In this document: in pieces, positions 26,014 through 34,974 of the stretch
How positions within the stretch are numbered: the first letter of the stretch is position 1
Layout: the number at the start of each line of letters is the position of its first letter
From: JANLYC01 sp963815445
GTDB taxonomy: Bacteria > Actinomycetota > Actinomycetes > Propionibacteriales > Nocardioidaceae
Assembly: GCA_963815445.1 (NCBI GenBank)
Contig: CAWFGV010000008.1
Coordinates: 78,272-142,271, forward strand
Direction of reading: 5' to 3'
DNA length: 64,000 bases
Program-made: the position numbers and the translations under genes
The notes under the pieces: model-generated
Told to the model about the DNA's origin: nothing
The model's input: the letters and a program-made list of their open reading frames with translations, nothing else
Databases searched by the model: none

Positions 26014-27611
26014 GGGCGATCCTCTCCGAAGTCAGGGCGCAGCGTCGCAGCGACTGCGTCCACATGCGCTGCGGGGTCCCCACCCGACACGCGGTCGAGC
26101 GCAGCAATCTCGACCACGGTACGCCCGCCTCTCGACCCGACCCGGACCCAGGTGCGCCTCGGTCGCACGAACAACGATCCGAGCAGACCCACGATGGCCA
26201 GGAGCACCCCGACCAGCGGCACGACCTTGCCCGGCTGCCTGTTGATCTGCAGCTTGACGAAGCGGTCGTACCCGTCGAACCGGATCGAGCCCATTCCCTT
26301 GCCCAGGCTGGCTTTCTGGCCCTCCTTGAGCAGCAGCGGGCGGGCGTTGCCGCCGGGTGTCTCGAACGGCTTGAGCCGGTCTTTGTCGAGAACATAGACA
26401 GACTGCGCGGCGCCGCTGTCGATCCCGAGGTCGCCGTGGTAACCGATGAGCGAGAGCACCGGGTTGTCCGCGTCAGGGAACAGGGAGCACGGCTGGCCGT
26501 CGCACAACGACGCGGTCGGAAAGAAGTAGCCCTCGAACCCGAGCTGTTGAGGCGCCGCGTCGGGGGCCTTGATGACGCCGTAGGACACCAACGAGCTGTC
26601 CTGCGGCAAGAAGACCACCGGGCCGGAGAACGCGACGTTGCCGTCCCCGTCGCGGACCGTGACACGTGGCGCATACCCATGGCCGGTGAGGAACACCGAG
26701 GTGCCGTCCACCACCAGCGGGTGGTTGACCCGCAGGTCGTAGCCGTGCGGCGTGGCGCCGGGCGTGTCCGTGACCGTGAGGTCGGCGTCATACGTCAACG
26801 GGGTCCCCGCACCGGCACCGGACTTCTTCCACGTGACGTGGAAGGCGTCGACGTTGAAGGAGAACGGCGCGAGGTCGGCGCTGCTGAAGCGCGCACCGGG
26901 TGTGAAGTCGTCGTACTGGATCAAGGTGTTGGAGAACCCGTCACCGGCGATGACAGCTGCGCTGCCCTTGAAACCGTAGAGACCCGTGACGGCGACCCCG
27001 ACGAGGACGACGAGCAAGGCGTTGTGGAACAGCAGGTTCCCGGCCTCACGGAGGTAGCCCTTCTCGGCACTGACCACGACGGACCGCTGCTCACCACGAC
27101 GACCAACGTCGACCCCGGTGCCTTCGTCGTAGACCTCGACCCGCCGCCGCTGGCCGGCCAACAACGTGCGGGCCCGCTCGGCCACCTCATCGGGGTCCTC
27201 GTCGGTCTCCCAGGTGTCGTAGGCCACCAACCGCGACAGGTTACGGGGAGCCTTCGGCGGGCGGGCGCCGAAGGCCTTCGCGTAGACGCGCAACCGCGGG
27301 ATGATGCAGCCCAGCAACGACAGCATGAGCAGCAGGTAGATCGCGCTGAACCACACCGAGCTGTAGACGTTGAACATGCCGATCCGGTCGAACGTCGGCG
27401 CCAAGGACGGATGGCGGTCCTTGAACGACACCACAGCCGACGGGTCCACCCGCGTCTGCGGGATCAGCGAACCCGGGATGGCGGCAACGGCCAACAGGAA
27501 CAGCAGGATGAGGGCGGTCCGCATGGACGTCAGCTGGCGCCAGATCCACCGCGCGAACTCGAGCGGGTTCAGGGCTGGCGCCACGCGACGCGGGTCAGAC
27601 GGCTGTGACAT
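26010..27611 (-). CDS. resB: cytochrome c biogenesis protein ResB
   Basis: Membrane protein (533 residues) that pairs with CcsB. The first helix follows LTSMRTALILLFLLAVAAIPGSLIPQ, two more surround VWFSAIYLLLMLSLLGCIIPR and LLFHNALLVVLVGVAVTGLYG, then a ~270-residue extracytoplasmic domain and a last helix (VVPLVGVLLAIVGLLGSLFV). The ATG within the 3' end of ccdA gives a 17-base overlap and MSQPSDPRRV; an earlier in-frame ATG would lie deeper in ccdA. The cytochromes served are presumably those of the bc1-aa3 branch. Confidence 0.92.
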   Translation of the reverse strand: MSQPSDPRRVAPALNPLEFARWIWRQLTSMRTALILLFLLAVAAIPGSLIPQTRVDPSAVVSFKDRHPSLAPTFDRIGMFNVYSSVWFSAIYLLLMLSLLGCIIPRLRVYAKAFGARPPKAPRNLSRLVAYDTWETDEDPDEVAERARTLLAGQRRRVEVYDEGTGVDVGRRGEQRSVVVSAEKGYLREAGNLLFHNALLVVLVGVAVTGLYGFKGSAAVIAGDGFSNTLIQYDDFTPGARFSSADLAPFSFNVDAFHVTWKKSGAGAGTPLTYDADLTVTDTPGATPHGYDLRVNHPLVVDGTSVFLTGHGYAPRVTVRDGDGNVAFSGPVVFLPQDSSLVSYGVIKAPDAAPQQLGFEGYFFPTASLCDGQPCSLFPDADNPVLSLIGYHGDLGIDSGAAQSVYVLDKDRLKPFETPGGNARPLLLKEGQKASLGKGMGSIRFDGYDRFVKLQINRQPGKVVPLVGVLLAIVGLLGSLFVRPRRTWVRVGSRGGRTVVEIAALDRVSGGDPAAHVDAVAATLRPDFGEDRP

Positions 27612-28398
27612 AACCACCGACCCAGTCCTGGACGTGTACGACCATAGAGCTCCAGGCACCGCTCACGAGCAGGATGCCGACCAGGACGAGCATCCCGCCG
27701 CCGAAGCGCATCACGGCCAGCTGATGGCGGCGGACCCACCCGACGGCCGTCATCATCCGGCGGAACGACACTGCGGCGACGATGAAGGGGATACCCAGCC
27801 CGAGGCAGTAGACGAAGGCGAGAAACGCTCCCCGCGTGGGGCTGCCGTTCAGCCCGGACAGGGTGAGCACCGCCGCGAGCGTAGGACCGATGCAGGGTGT
27901 CCATCCCAGCCCGAACAGGACCCCGAGCAACGGCGCTGCGCCGAGCCCGACGGTCGGCACCGCGTGGATCCGGACGTCGCGTTGCAGCCAGGGCACGACG
28001 CCCGCGAAGACCAGGCCCAGCACGATCGTCAGGCTGCCGAGCACCTTCGTCAGGACGCGTTGGTGGTCGATGAGCTCGTAGCCGAGCTGTCCGAACGCCC
28101 CGCCGACGGACACGAACACGAACGAGAAGCCGAGAATGAACAGCAGCGTCCCCGTGACCATCCTTCCCCTCACGCCGGTGCTGCCGTTGGCGACGATGTC
28201 CGCACCCGACAGACCCGTGATGTAGGAGAGGTAGCCCGGGAGCAACGGCAGGACACAGGGCGAGAAGAACGAGACGAGGCCGGCTACCAACGCCACCGGG
28301 ATCGCGAGCAGGACCGGCCCGTCGAGAGCGGTGTCGTGGAACCACGTCCCGATGGACGCGGTCATCGCGAACGCAGGCGAGGAGACGAGGTCGGGCAT
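27595..28398 (-). CDS. ccdA: cytochrome c biogenesis transmembrane thiol transporter CcdA
   Basis: DsbD-like six-helix protein (267 residues) that carries reducing equivalents across the membrane. VSFFSPCVLPLLPGYLSYI has the first redox cysteine and LFGLGWTPCIGPTLAAVL the second, the classic CcdA pair. It lies eight bases after the TlpA-type gene and overlaps resB, so thiol reduction and haem ligation are co-expressed. Confidence 0.94.
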   Translation of the reverse strand: MPDLVSSPAFAMTASIGTWFHDTALDGPVLLAIPVALVAGLVSFFSPCVLPLLPGYLSYITGLSGADIVANGSTGVRGRMVTGTLLFILGFSFVFVSVGGAFGQLGYELIDHQRVLTKVLGSLTIVLGLVFAGVVPWLQRDVRIHAVPTVGLGAAPLLGVLFGLGWTPCIGPTLAAVLTLSGLNGSPTRGAFLAFVYCLGLGIPFIVAAVSFRRMMTAVGWVRRHQLAVMRFGGGMLVLVGILLVSGAWSSMVVHVQDWVGGYVTAV

Positions 28399-28406
28399 GG
28401 GCGACG

Positions 28407-28997
28407 TCAGCCGGTCTTCTGCTCGACGTCTTCGACCAGGCCCACCAAGGTGGAGGCCGTCGTCGGCCCAGTGATGACGGCAGCCATCTCGCCGTCCCTG
28501 TCGATGACCAGAGTCGAGGGTATGGCGTTGGCGGCGACGATTCCGTAGAACTTCAGCAGCAGCTTGCTGTCCTGGTCGACGAGACTCGGATAGGGCACCC
28601 CGAAGCGACGGACGTACGCGAGCGCCAGCGAGTCACGGTCACGGGTGTCGATGCCCACGAACGCTGTGTCGGGCAGCTGTCGCGACGCGGCGACCAGGTC
28701 CTTCGCCTCTCCACGACACTCACCGCACCAGGCGCCCCACACGTTGAGCACCAGCGTCTGCCCGGCGTAGTCCGCCGTGTCGAGGGTGCCGCCGCCGAGC
28801 TTGTCGCCCTGCAGAGTCGGGGCAGGCTTGCGGTCGGCCGGCGCGATCATGGTGATGCTGCCGTCGCCGCTGACGTAGCCGTTGCCGCCGCTCCGGTCTG
28901 CCCCGGCCGTCGTACAGGCCGTCGCTGTCGCCAGGCCGGCCATCAGGGCGAGGGCGGCGGTGACGGTGCGGGCAGGGCGGGCAGGGCGGTGGCGCAT
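28407..28997 (-). CDS. TlpA/ResA-family membrane-anchored thioredoxin
   Basis: 196-residue exported thiol reductase that keeps apocytochrome c haem-binding cysteines reduced. A signal peptide ends at TATAC, a lipobox-like site with Cys28. The thioredoxin domain has the active site VWGAWCGECRGE (WCxxC), and the cis-proline loop NAIPSTLVIDRDG. It receives electrons from CcdA, encoded directly downstream. Only three bases separate it from the phosphatase gene. Confidence 0.9.
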   Translation of the reverse strand: MRHRPARPARTVTAALALMAGLATATACTTAGADRSGGNGYVSGDGSITMIAPADRKPAPTLQGDKLGGGTLDTADYAGQTLVLNVWGAWCGECRGEAKDLVAASRQLPDTAFVGIDTRDRDSLALAYVRRFGVPYPSLVDQDSKLLLKFYGIVAANAIPSTLVIDRDGEMAAVITGPTTASTLVGLVEDVEQKTG

Positions 28998-29000
28998 GGG

Positions 29001-29690
29001 TCAGGCGCCGGCCGTGAACTTCTTGGCGGCCTTGACCGGAACCAGGTCGGCGGCGGGTTCGGAGTACGCGACGACCGTGACGCGGTCGCCGGTGTACGTG
29101 AACGACGTCAGGCTTGCCAGGCTGCACTCCCGCTTGCGCGGGTCATGGAACAGCCGACGACCCTCGACGAACGAACGCACGATCCAGACCGGCAGCTGGT
29201 GCGACACGATCAGGGCCTCGTGGCCCGCCGCCGCCTCGCGGGCGTCGTGCATCGCGGCGAGCATGCGAACCACGACGTCCTTGTAGGGCTCGCCCCAGGA
29301 CGGCCGGAACGGGTTGTAGAGGTGCCTCCAGGCCGCGGGCTTGCGCAGGGAGCCGTCTCCGACGCCGAACCGCTGCCCTTCGAACACGTTGCGCGACTCG
29401 ATGACGCGCTCATCCGTGACGATGTCGAGGCCGAGCGCCTCGGCCGACGGCTGAGCGGTCTCCTGCGCACGTTCGAGGGGGGAGGCCACCAGGTGGGTGA
29501 CGTCGCGACCGGTGAGAACCTTGGCCACGCGCTCGGCCATCTGGCGGCCGAGCTCGCTGAGGTGGTAGTCGGGCAACCGTCCGTAGAGGATCCCGTTGGG
29601 GTTGTCGACCTCGCCGTGACGTAGCAGGTGGACGACGGTGGTGACGTCGCTGTCGGCGGTGCGGCCGCCAGCCGAGGCGTCTGAGCTCAT
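29001..29690 (-). CDS. histidine phosphatase family protein
   Basis: Phosphoglycerate-mutase-like phosphatase of 229 residues. The catalytic RHGEV motif is at residues 24-28, with a second Arg in ASPLERAQETA and the second His in EALIVSHQLPVWIV. The N-terminal ~15 residues are polar and unconserved. It is placed between hemL and the thioredoxin gene, as in many actinobacteria, but no haem substrate is known. Its ATG overlaps what should be the hemL stop by four bases (see hemL). Confidence 0.85.
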   Translation of the reverse strand: MSSDASAGGRTADSDVTTVVHLLRHGEVDNPNGILYGRLPDYHLSELGRQMAERVAKVLTGRDVTHLVASPLERAQETAQPSAEALGLDIVTDERVIESRNVFEGQRFGVGDGSLRKPAAWRHLYNPFRPSWGEPYKDVVVRMLAAMHDAREAAAGHEALIVSHQLPVWIVRSFVEGRRLFHDPRKRECSLASLTSFTYTGDRVTVVAYSEPAADLVPVKAAKKFTAGA

Positions 29691-31080
29691 CGGGCCCCTT
29701 CCTGGTCGGGGGTCGGCCGAGGCGGCGGCCGCGGCAGCGCTGCGGCAGGGCGGCCGCGATCCGGTCGATCGCGCGATCGTCGTGGACCGCGCTCACGAAC
29801 CAGGCCTCGAACGCGCTCGGCGGCAGATAGACGCCTTGGTCGAGCATCGAGTGGAAGAACGCGGTGAAGCGGTACAAGGCCTGCCGGTTCGCGTCGTCGA
29901 AGTTCCGGACGACAGGCACCTCACGTGGATCGACGAAGAACGCGCAGAAGAGGTTCCCGGCCGCCTGCATGACGTGCGGCACGCCGGCGGCGGTCAACGC
30001 CTCGCCCGTCAGTCTGCTGATGATCGCGGCCGTCCGGTCGAGGCGACCATAGACGTCCTCGGTCGCCAGTCGCAGGGTCGTGAGACCGGCGGTCGTGGCA
30101 ATGGGGTTACCGGACAGCGTGCCTGCCTGGTAGACCGGGCCGACCGGAGACAGGTGCGCCATCACGTCTGTCCGACCACCGAAGGCCGCCGCGGGGAAAC
30201 CCCCACCCATGACCTTGCCGAACGTCATGAGGTCGGGCTGCCAACCTTCGATGGCACCGTCGAGCCCCCAGTGGCCGGCCCGGCTGACCCGGAACCCGGT
30301 CATCACCTCGTCGCTGACGAACAGGGCGCCGTGGTCCCGGCACAGGCGGGCAAGGCCTGCGTTGAACCCTTCGACCGGGGCGACCGCGCCCATGTTGCCG
30401 GCCGCGGCCTCGGTGATGACACACGCGATCTGGTCGCCGTATGTCGCGAACGTCTCCTCGACGGCGGCCAGGTCGTTGTAGGGCAGGACGAGGGTCGCTG
30501 CGGTGGACGCGGCAGGAACCCCCGGGGTCCCCGGGATGCCGAACGTGGCGAGACCGGAGCCGGCCGAGGCCAGCAAGGAGTCGACGTGGCCGTGGTAGCA
30601 CCCGGCGAACTTCACGACCAGGTCGCGTCCGGTGAAGCCGCGGGCCAGCCGGATGGCCGACATCGTCGCCTCGGTGCCGGAGGACACCAGGCGCACCTGA
30701 TCGACCGGCGTGCGGGCCACGATCTCCTCGCCGAGCTCGACCTCCGGCAGGGAAGGCGTGCCGAACGACGTACCGCGCGAGACCGCCTGGGTCACGGCTT
30801 CGACGACCGCTGGATGGGCGTGCCCCAGGATCAACGGTCCCCACGAGGCCACCAGGTCGACGTACTCGTTGCCGTCGGCGTCATACAGGTAGGGGCCGGA
30901 GCCGCTGGTCATGAAGCGAGGGGTGCCACCGACAGCCCGGAAGGCGCGCACGGGGCTGTTGACCCCGCCGGGCGTCACCAGGCTGGCCCGGGCGAAGAGC
31001 TCAGCCGAGCGCGTAACGTCCACGGTTCCCGGAGGATCGCTCGGGTGGCTGTCACGAAGCTGGGCGCCGGAGGAAGTCAC
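29410..31080 (-). CDS. hemL: glutamate-1-semialdehyde 2,1-aminomutase (3' end probably frameshifted)
   Basis: PLP enzyme making 5-aminolevulinate from glutamate semialdehyde. PGGVNSPVRAFRAVGG, SSGTEATMSAIRLAR, FVSDEVMTGFR and the PLP-lysine motif LMTFGKVMGGGFP are intact. Homology runs to AIDRIAAALP near 29746; beyond that the open frame continues as QRCRGRRLGRPP and over the phosphatase gene in another frame to 29410, giving 556 residues instead of ~430-445. If one base is added near 29745 the frame reads LPAALPRPPPRPTPDQ and stops at 29687, overlapping the phosphatase ATG by ATGA. A single-base deletion or base-call error is likely. The GTG start at 31080 is one choice; a GTG at 31023 is another. 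Confidence 0.88.
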   Translation of the reverse strand: MTSSGAQLRDSHPSDPPGTVDVTRSAELFARASLVTPGGVNSPVRAFRAVGGTPRFMTSGSGPYLYDADGNEYVDLVASWGPLILGHAHPAVVEAVTQAVSRGTSFGTPSLPEVELGEEIVARTPVDQVRLVSSGTEATMSAIRLARGFTGRDLVVKFAGCYHGHVDSLLASAGSGLATFGIPGTPGVPAASTAATLVLPYNDLAAVEETFATYGDQIACVITEAAAGNMGAVAPVEGFNAGLARLCRDHGALFVSDEVMTGFRVSRAGHWGLDGAIEGWQPDLMTFGKVMGGGFPAAAFGGRTDVMAHLSPVGPVYQAGTLSGNPIATTAGLTTLRLATEDVYGRLDRTAAIISRLTGEALTAAGVPHVMQAAGNLFCAFFVDPREVPVVRNFDDANRQALYRFTAFFHSMLDQGVYLPPSAFEAWFVSAVHDDRAIDRIAAALPQRCRGRRLGRPPTRKGPDELRRLGWRPHRRQRRHHRRPPATSRRGRQPQRDPLRTVARLPPQRARPPDGRARGQGSHRSRRHPPGGLPPRTCAGDRSAVGRGARPRHRHG

Positions 31081-31276
31081 CGCCCCATTGTCGCCGAGCG
31101 GTCTACCCGGCACGAACCCGGCCCGGTCGCTGGCGGGCATGTCCCGGTGTGTCCTGATACGTTCGAAGGCGGGGACGCAGCGCCGCCGTGGCCGTAACTC
31201 CACCACCCGGCGTTCGTTGCATCCTGGACAGGCCTGCTCGTCGAGCAGCGGAGCGCACCTACGGAGGACTGCACCG

Positions 31277-31960
31277 ATGGCGGCTCGGCACCGACGGCTA
31301 TCCCGTACCAGCCGCTGGCAACGGGGGCTGGCTGTGGTCCCGCTGGCGGTGCTCGGCGCCGCTTGGATGGTCACGGTCAGCTCTTCGACCAACGCCGACG
31401 ACGCCTCCCCTGAGCCCGGTGTACAGGTGGGGCCGGCGGCGGATGGCCAGGCGACCGGCCGGGTGGTGGCGATCTCCGCGACTCCTACCGCGACCGCGAA
31501 CGGCGAAGGGGACGTTTCCTCGACCTCGATATCCTCCGCTGCTCAGGCCCCGAGCGTCGCGCCGGCCGGCAGCGGGCGGGCGTCATCGGGAGGCGGCGTG
31601 ACGACTCCGGGCGTCTCGGGGGTGACGAGCACAACCGGCCCCAGCGACAGCAGCCCTCCCGCACGCTCGGCCACGAGACGCACGTCGGCCCCGCCCCCCG
31701 CGACGACCTCGCCCGTGCTCCAGCGGCTCGACGACGTGGCTGAGGCCACGGCGTACTGCGCGCAGAACCTTCCCGGCGACCCGACTGAGCAAATGGTCAC
31801 GGCCTGCGGCGAGAGGCTGGTGGGAGCGACCAGCTCCGATGCCGCCCACATGCTGTCCGGCACGTTGGTTGAGGTGCTGGCCAGGTTGGGCCTCGCCAAT
31901 CTCATCCCAGCCGCTCCGCCGGTGGGGTTGCCCTGTCTGCCGCTCAGCTGCCTGTACTGA
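31277..31960 (+). CDS. secreted or membrane-anchored low-complexity protein, unknown function
   Basis: 227 residues. A basic start and one hydrophobic helix (GLAVVPLAVLGAAWMVTVS) lead into a ~110-residue Ser/Thr/Pro/Gly/Ala linker. A small C-terminal domain (about 150-227) follows, with four cysteines: TAYCAQNLPGDP, MVTACGERLVG and the C-terminal GLPCLPLSCLY. I do not recognise a family. The ATG follows ACGGAGGA at good spacing. It sits alone between the divergent hemL and the convergent hemB. Confidence 0.65.
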   Translation: MAARHRRLSRTSRWQRGLAVVPLAVLGAAWMVTVSSSTNADDASPEPGVQVGPAADGQATGRVVAISATPTATANGEGDVSSTSISSAAQAPSVAPAGSGRASSGGGVTTPGVSGVTSTTGPSDSSPPARSATRRTSAPPPATTSPVLQRLDDVAEATAYCAQNLPGDPTEQMVTACGERLVGATSSDAAHMLSGTLVEVLARLGLANLIPAAPPVGLPCLPLSCLY

Positions 31961-32102
31961 GTCCGGCATACCCCGACCGGATCGCCGGGACCTCGGGCGC
32001 GACGTTGCCTGCGGGTTGGCCGCGGTCGACCCCGCCGCGGCGGCCCGGCATTCCTCCACCGCGCGGTAGGTGACCAAGGCAGATGCTATGTGCACGCGGC
32101 AC

Positions 32103-32159
32103 GTTTGCCTTGTTCACAAGCCTTCTGGCTTGTGAACAAGGCAAACGCGGAGGGCCAGG
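32103..32159 (-). repeat. conserved 3'-end stem-loop element, copy 2
   Basis: Perfect 20-base-pair inverted repeat (32103-32122 with 32127-32146) around TTCT. In hemB sense the leader CCTGGCCCTCCGCGTTT precedes it and it begins eight bases past the hemB stop. Compared with copy 1 the stem pairs change on both sides together (CCCTAG/CTAGGG becomes GCCTTG/CAAGGC). It also lies past the stop of the convergent gene ending at 31960, so it could end both transcripts. Confidence 0.88.
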
Positions 32160-32167
32160 GTTTGGGG

Positions 32168-33148
32168 TCAGGGGGTCAGCAGGGAGGCGGCTTCGGCGGC
32201 CCAGTAGGTGAGGACGATGTCGGCGCCGGCACGCCGGATCGACGTCAGCGTCTCGAGGATGGCGGCCTGCCGGTCGATGGCGCCCGCCGCTGCGGCAGCC
32301 TCGACCATGGCGTACTCCCCCGACACGCTGTAGGCGGCGACCGGTACGTCGGAGATCGTGGCTACCTCACGGAGCACGTCCAGGTAAGCCAGTGCCGGCT
32401 TGACCATCACCAGGTCGGCACCCTCGGCAAGGTCGAGCGTAACCTCGCGGATCGCCTCCCGGCTGTTGGCCACATCCTGCTGGTAGGTACGACGGTCGCC
32501 GTGCAACGACGAGTCCACGGCCTCGCGGAACGGACCATAGAACGCCGAGGCGTACTTCGCGGAGTAGGCGAGAATGGCGACCTCGGGGTGGCCGGCCTCG
32601 TCGAGTGCCGCGCGGATCGCCCCGACCTGGCCGTCCATCATTCCGCTCGGCCCGACGACGTGCACGCCCGCGCGCGCCTGCGCCACCGCCATCGCGGCGT
32701 ACTGCTCCAGGGTCGCGTCGTTGTCGACCGTGCCGTCCCCGGCGAGCACCCCGCAGTGCCCGTGGTCGGTGAACTCGTCGAGACAGAGGTCGCTCATCAC
32801 GACCGTGGCGTCCCCGACCTCGGCGACCACATCGGCGATCGCGACGTTGAGGATGCCGGCCGGGTCGAGCCCGCCAGAACCGGTCGCGTCCTTGACCGCG
32901 GGGATACCGAACAGCATCACCCCACCGACCCCGGCCTCGGCCGCCGCGACAGCAGCTTTGCGCAGCGATTCGCGGCTGTGCTGAACGACTCCGGGCATGC
33001 TGCTGATCGGTCGCGCCTCGACCAACCCCTCGCGCACGAACATCGGCAGCACCAGCTGCGCCGGCCGCAACGTGGTCTCAGCGACCAACCGCCGCAGGGC
33101 AGGTGTCCTGCGAAGTCGTCTCGGCCGAGACTCGGGAAAGCCGCTCAT
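32168..33148 (-). CDS. hemB: delta-aminolevulinic acid dehydratase (porphobilinogen synthase)
   Basis: Condenses two 5-aminolevulinates to porphobilinogen (326 residues). Both Schiff-base lysines are visible: Lys198 in AYSAKYASAF and Lys250 in LVMVKPALAY. The metal loop reads DLCLDEFTDHGHCG, with Cys122 and Cys132 but Asp124 where the zinc type has a middle cysteine; mycobacterial enzymes look the same. It is the last gene of rex-hemA-hemC-hemD-hemB, eight bases after hemD. Confidence 0.95.
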   Translation of the reverse strand: MSGFPESRPRRLRRTPALRRLVAETTLRPAQLVLPMFVREGLVEARPISSMPGVVQHSRESLRKAAVAAAEAGVGGVMLFGIPAVKDATGSGGLDPAGILNVAIADVVAEVGDATVVMSDLCLDEFTDHGHCGVLAGDGTVDNDATLEQYAAMAVAQARAGVHVVGPSGMMDGQVGAIRAALDEAGHPEVAILAYSAKYASAFYGPFREAVDSSLHGDRRTYQQDVANSREAIREVTLDLAEGADLVMVKPALAYLDVLREVATISDVPVAAYSVSGEYAMVEAAAAAGAIDRQAAILETLTSIRRAGADIVLTYWAAEAASLLTP

Positions 33149-33156
33149 GACCAGGC

Positions 33157-34974
33157 TCAGGTGGCCCGACGCCGGTTGGGGGTACGCCGCTGGGACGGCT
33201 TGGTCACGGGCTCCCCTGCCTCGATGAGCTCGAGTCGGCGAGCCGCACCGAAGTCGGCCAGCGCGTCGGCAAGCTCCTCGACGGACGGCTTCGGCGCGAG
33301 CACGTCCACCCGCAGGCCGTGCTCCTCACAGGTCTTCGCGGTCGCCGGCCCGATGGCTGCGATGACGGTCGACGCGTGCGGTTTGCCGGCGATTCCGACC
33401 AGGTTGCGCACCGTCGACGAGGACGTGAACACCACCGCGTCGAACTTGCCCGACTTGATCGCGTCCCTCGTCGGCGCCGGCGGCGGGGCGGCCCGGACGG
33501 TCCGGTAGGCGGTGACGTCGTCGACCTCCCAGCCGAGCTCGTGCAGTCCGGCGACCAGGGTCTCGGTCGCGATGTCGGCGCGGGGCAGGAAGACCCGGTT
33601 GATCGGGTCGAGCACGTCGTCGAACGGCGGCCAGTCCTCGAGCAGGCCCTTGGCCGACTGCTCACCGGACGGGACGAGGTCGGCACGGATCCCCCACTCG
33701 GCGATGTTCTGAGCGGTCTTGTCACCGACAGCAGCGACCTTGAGACCGCTGAACGCCCGGGCGTCGAGGCCGTACTCGTCGAACTTCTCGCGGACCGCCT
33801 TGACCGCGTTGACCGACGTGAAGACGATCCACTCGTAGCGGCCCTCGACCAGACCGCGGACCGCCTTGTCCATCTGGAGCGGGTTGCGCGGCGGTTCGAC
33901 GGAGATCGTCGGCACCTCCTCCGGCACGCCACCGTAGGTGCGCAGCTTTGCCGACAGCGACCCGGCCTGCTCCTTGGTGCGGGGAACCAGCACTCGCCAG
34001 CCGAACAACGGCTTGGTCTCGAACCACGACAGCGCCTCGCGCATCGCGACGACCTCACCGATCACGACGACGGCAGGCTCGTGGATGCGCGCAGCGCGCA
34101 CGTCGGCGGCCACAGCCGCGAGCGTGGACACGACCGTCTGCTGATCGGTCGTCGTACCGATCGAGGTGACAGCGACCGGGGTGTCGTCGGCACGCCCACC
34201 CGCGATCAATGCCTTGGCGACGTCGCCCAGCGCCTTGACTGCGGACAGCAGCACGAGTGTCCGGCAGTCGGTGTAGGAGTTCCAGTCGATCTTGCTGTCG
34301 GCGACGCTGAGGACCGTGAGCTCGCGAGAGGTTCGCGTGGTCAACGGCACCCCTGCGTACGCCGGCACCGCCGTGACGGCGCTGATGCCGGGGACGATCT
34401 CGAAGGTCACGCCGGCCTTGGCGCAGGCAGCGGCCTCCTCGGCGCCGGTGGCGTACATCCACGGGTCGCCGGAGATGAGGCGGACGACGCTGCCGGGGGT
34501 CTTGGCGTGCTTGACGACGAGCCTGGCCCGGGAGGCGTGCGTCAGCGGCTGGCCGTCCTCGCCGTACCCACCGTCGATGACGGTGACCTCGTCGATCCGA
34601 CCACCTACGAGCGACGCGAGCAGCGCCACGTGCTCGGGCGCCTCGGTGATCACGACATCGGCGGCCCGGATGAGCTCGGTTGCCCGCACGGTCAGCAGAC
34701 CTGGGTCTCCTGGTCCGGTCCCGATGAAGGCGACCGATCCGACGGGCCGCGGTGCGGCGATCGGCTGGTCGAGGCGGGCCGTGGCTGAGCGGCTCGTCGA
34801 CCTGGCGGCGGCTGTCTTCGACATGTTCTTGTTCACCGTCTTGCTGTTCGAGGTTTGCGTCTTGCTGGTCGTGGTCGGCGCGGTGGTCCGGCCGGTGCCG
34901 GTTGCTGTGCCGGCTGTTCTGCTTGCTGCTGTGGTGCGGGTCGTGCTCGGCCCCGGGTCGACGGATCTGCTCAT
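33157..34974 (-). CDS. hemD: uroporphyrinogen-III C-methyltransferase/uroporphyrinogen-III synthase fusion
   Basis: 605-residue fusion. Residues ~75-330 form a SUMT/CobA-like methyltransferase (VAFIGTGPGDPGLLTVRA, RLISGDPWMYATGAEEA, GISAVTAVPAYAGVPLT). Residues ~335-590 form HemD (VFTSVNAVKAVREKF, GLKVAAVGDKTAQ, VFTSSSTVRNLVG). The first ~70 residues are low-complexity Thr/Ser/Lys/Arg (TTAASRTAGTATGTG). The fusion is usual in actinobacteria and directs hydroxymethylbilane to uroporphyrinogen III and precorrin-2. Its start overlaps the hemC stop (ATGA). Confidence 0.93.
   Translation of the reverse strand: MSRSVDPGPSTTRTTAASRTAGTATGTGRTTAPTTTSKTQTSNSKTVNKNMSKTAAARSTSRSATARLDQPIAAPRPVGSVAFIGTGPGDPGLLTVRATELIRAADVVITEAPEHVALLASLVGGRIDEVTVIDGGYGEDGQPLTHASRARLVVKHAKTPGSVVRLISGDPWMYATGAEEAAACAKAGVTFEIVPGISAVTAVPAYAGVPLTTRTSRELTVLSVADSKIDWNSYTDCRTLVLLSAVKALGDVAKALIAGGRADDTPVAVTSIGTTTDQQTVVSTLAAVAADVRAARIHEPAVVVIGEVVAMREALSWFETKPLFGWRVLVPRTKEQAGSLSAKLRTYGGVPEEVPTISVEPPRNPLQMDKAVRGLVEGRYEWIVFTSVNAVKAVREKFDEYGLDARAFSGLKVAAVGDKTAQNIAEWGIRADLVPSGEQSAKGLLEDWPPFDDVLDPINRVFLPRADIATETLVAGLHELGWEVDDVTAYRTVRAAPPPAPTRDAIKSGKFDAVVFTSSSTVRNLVGIAGKPHASTVIAAIGPATAKTCEEHGLRVDVLAPKPSVEELADALADFGAARRLELIEAGEPVTKPSQRRTPNRRRAT

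Noticed and set aside
32090..33508. Long plus-strand open frames opposite hem, nuo, resB and the AMP ligase
   Set aside because: They lie antisense to genes with clear domains, are rich in Arg, Gly, Asp and Pro, lack ribosome sites and show no motifs. Such frames are expected by chance in GC-rich coding DNA.
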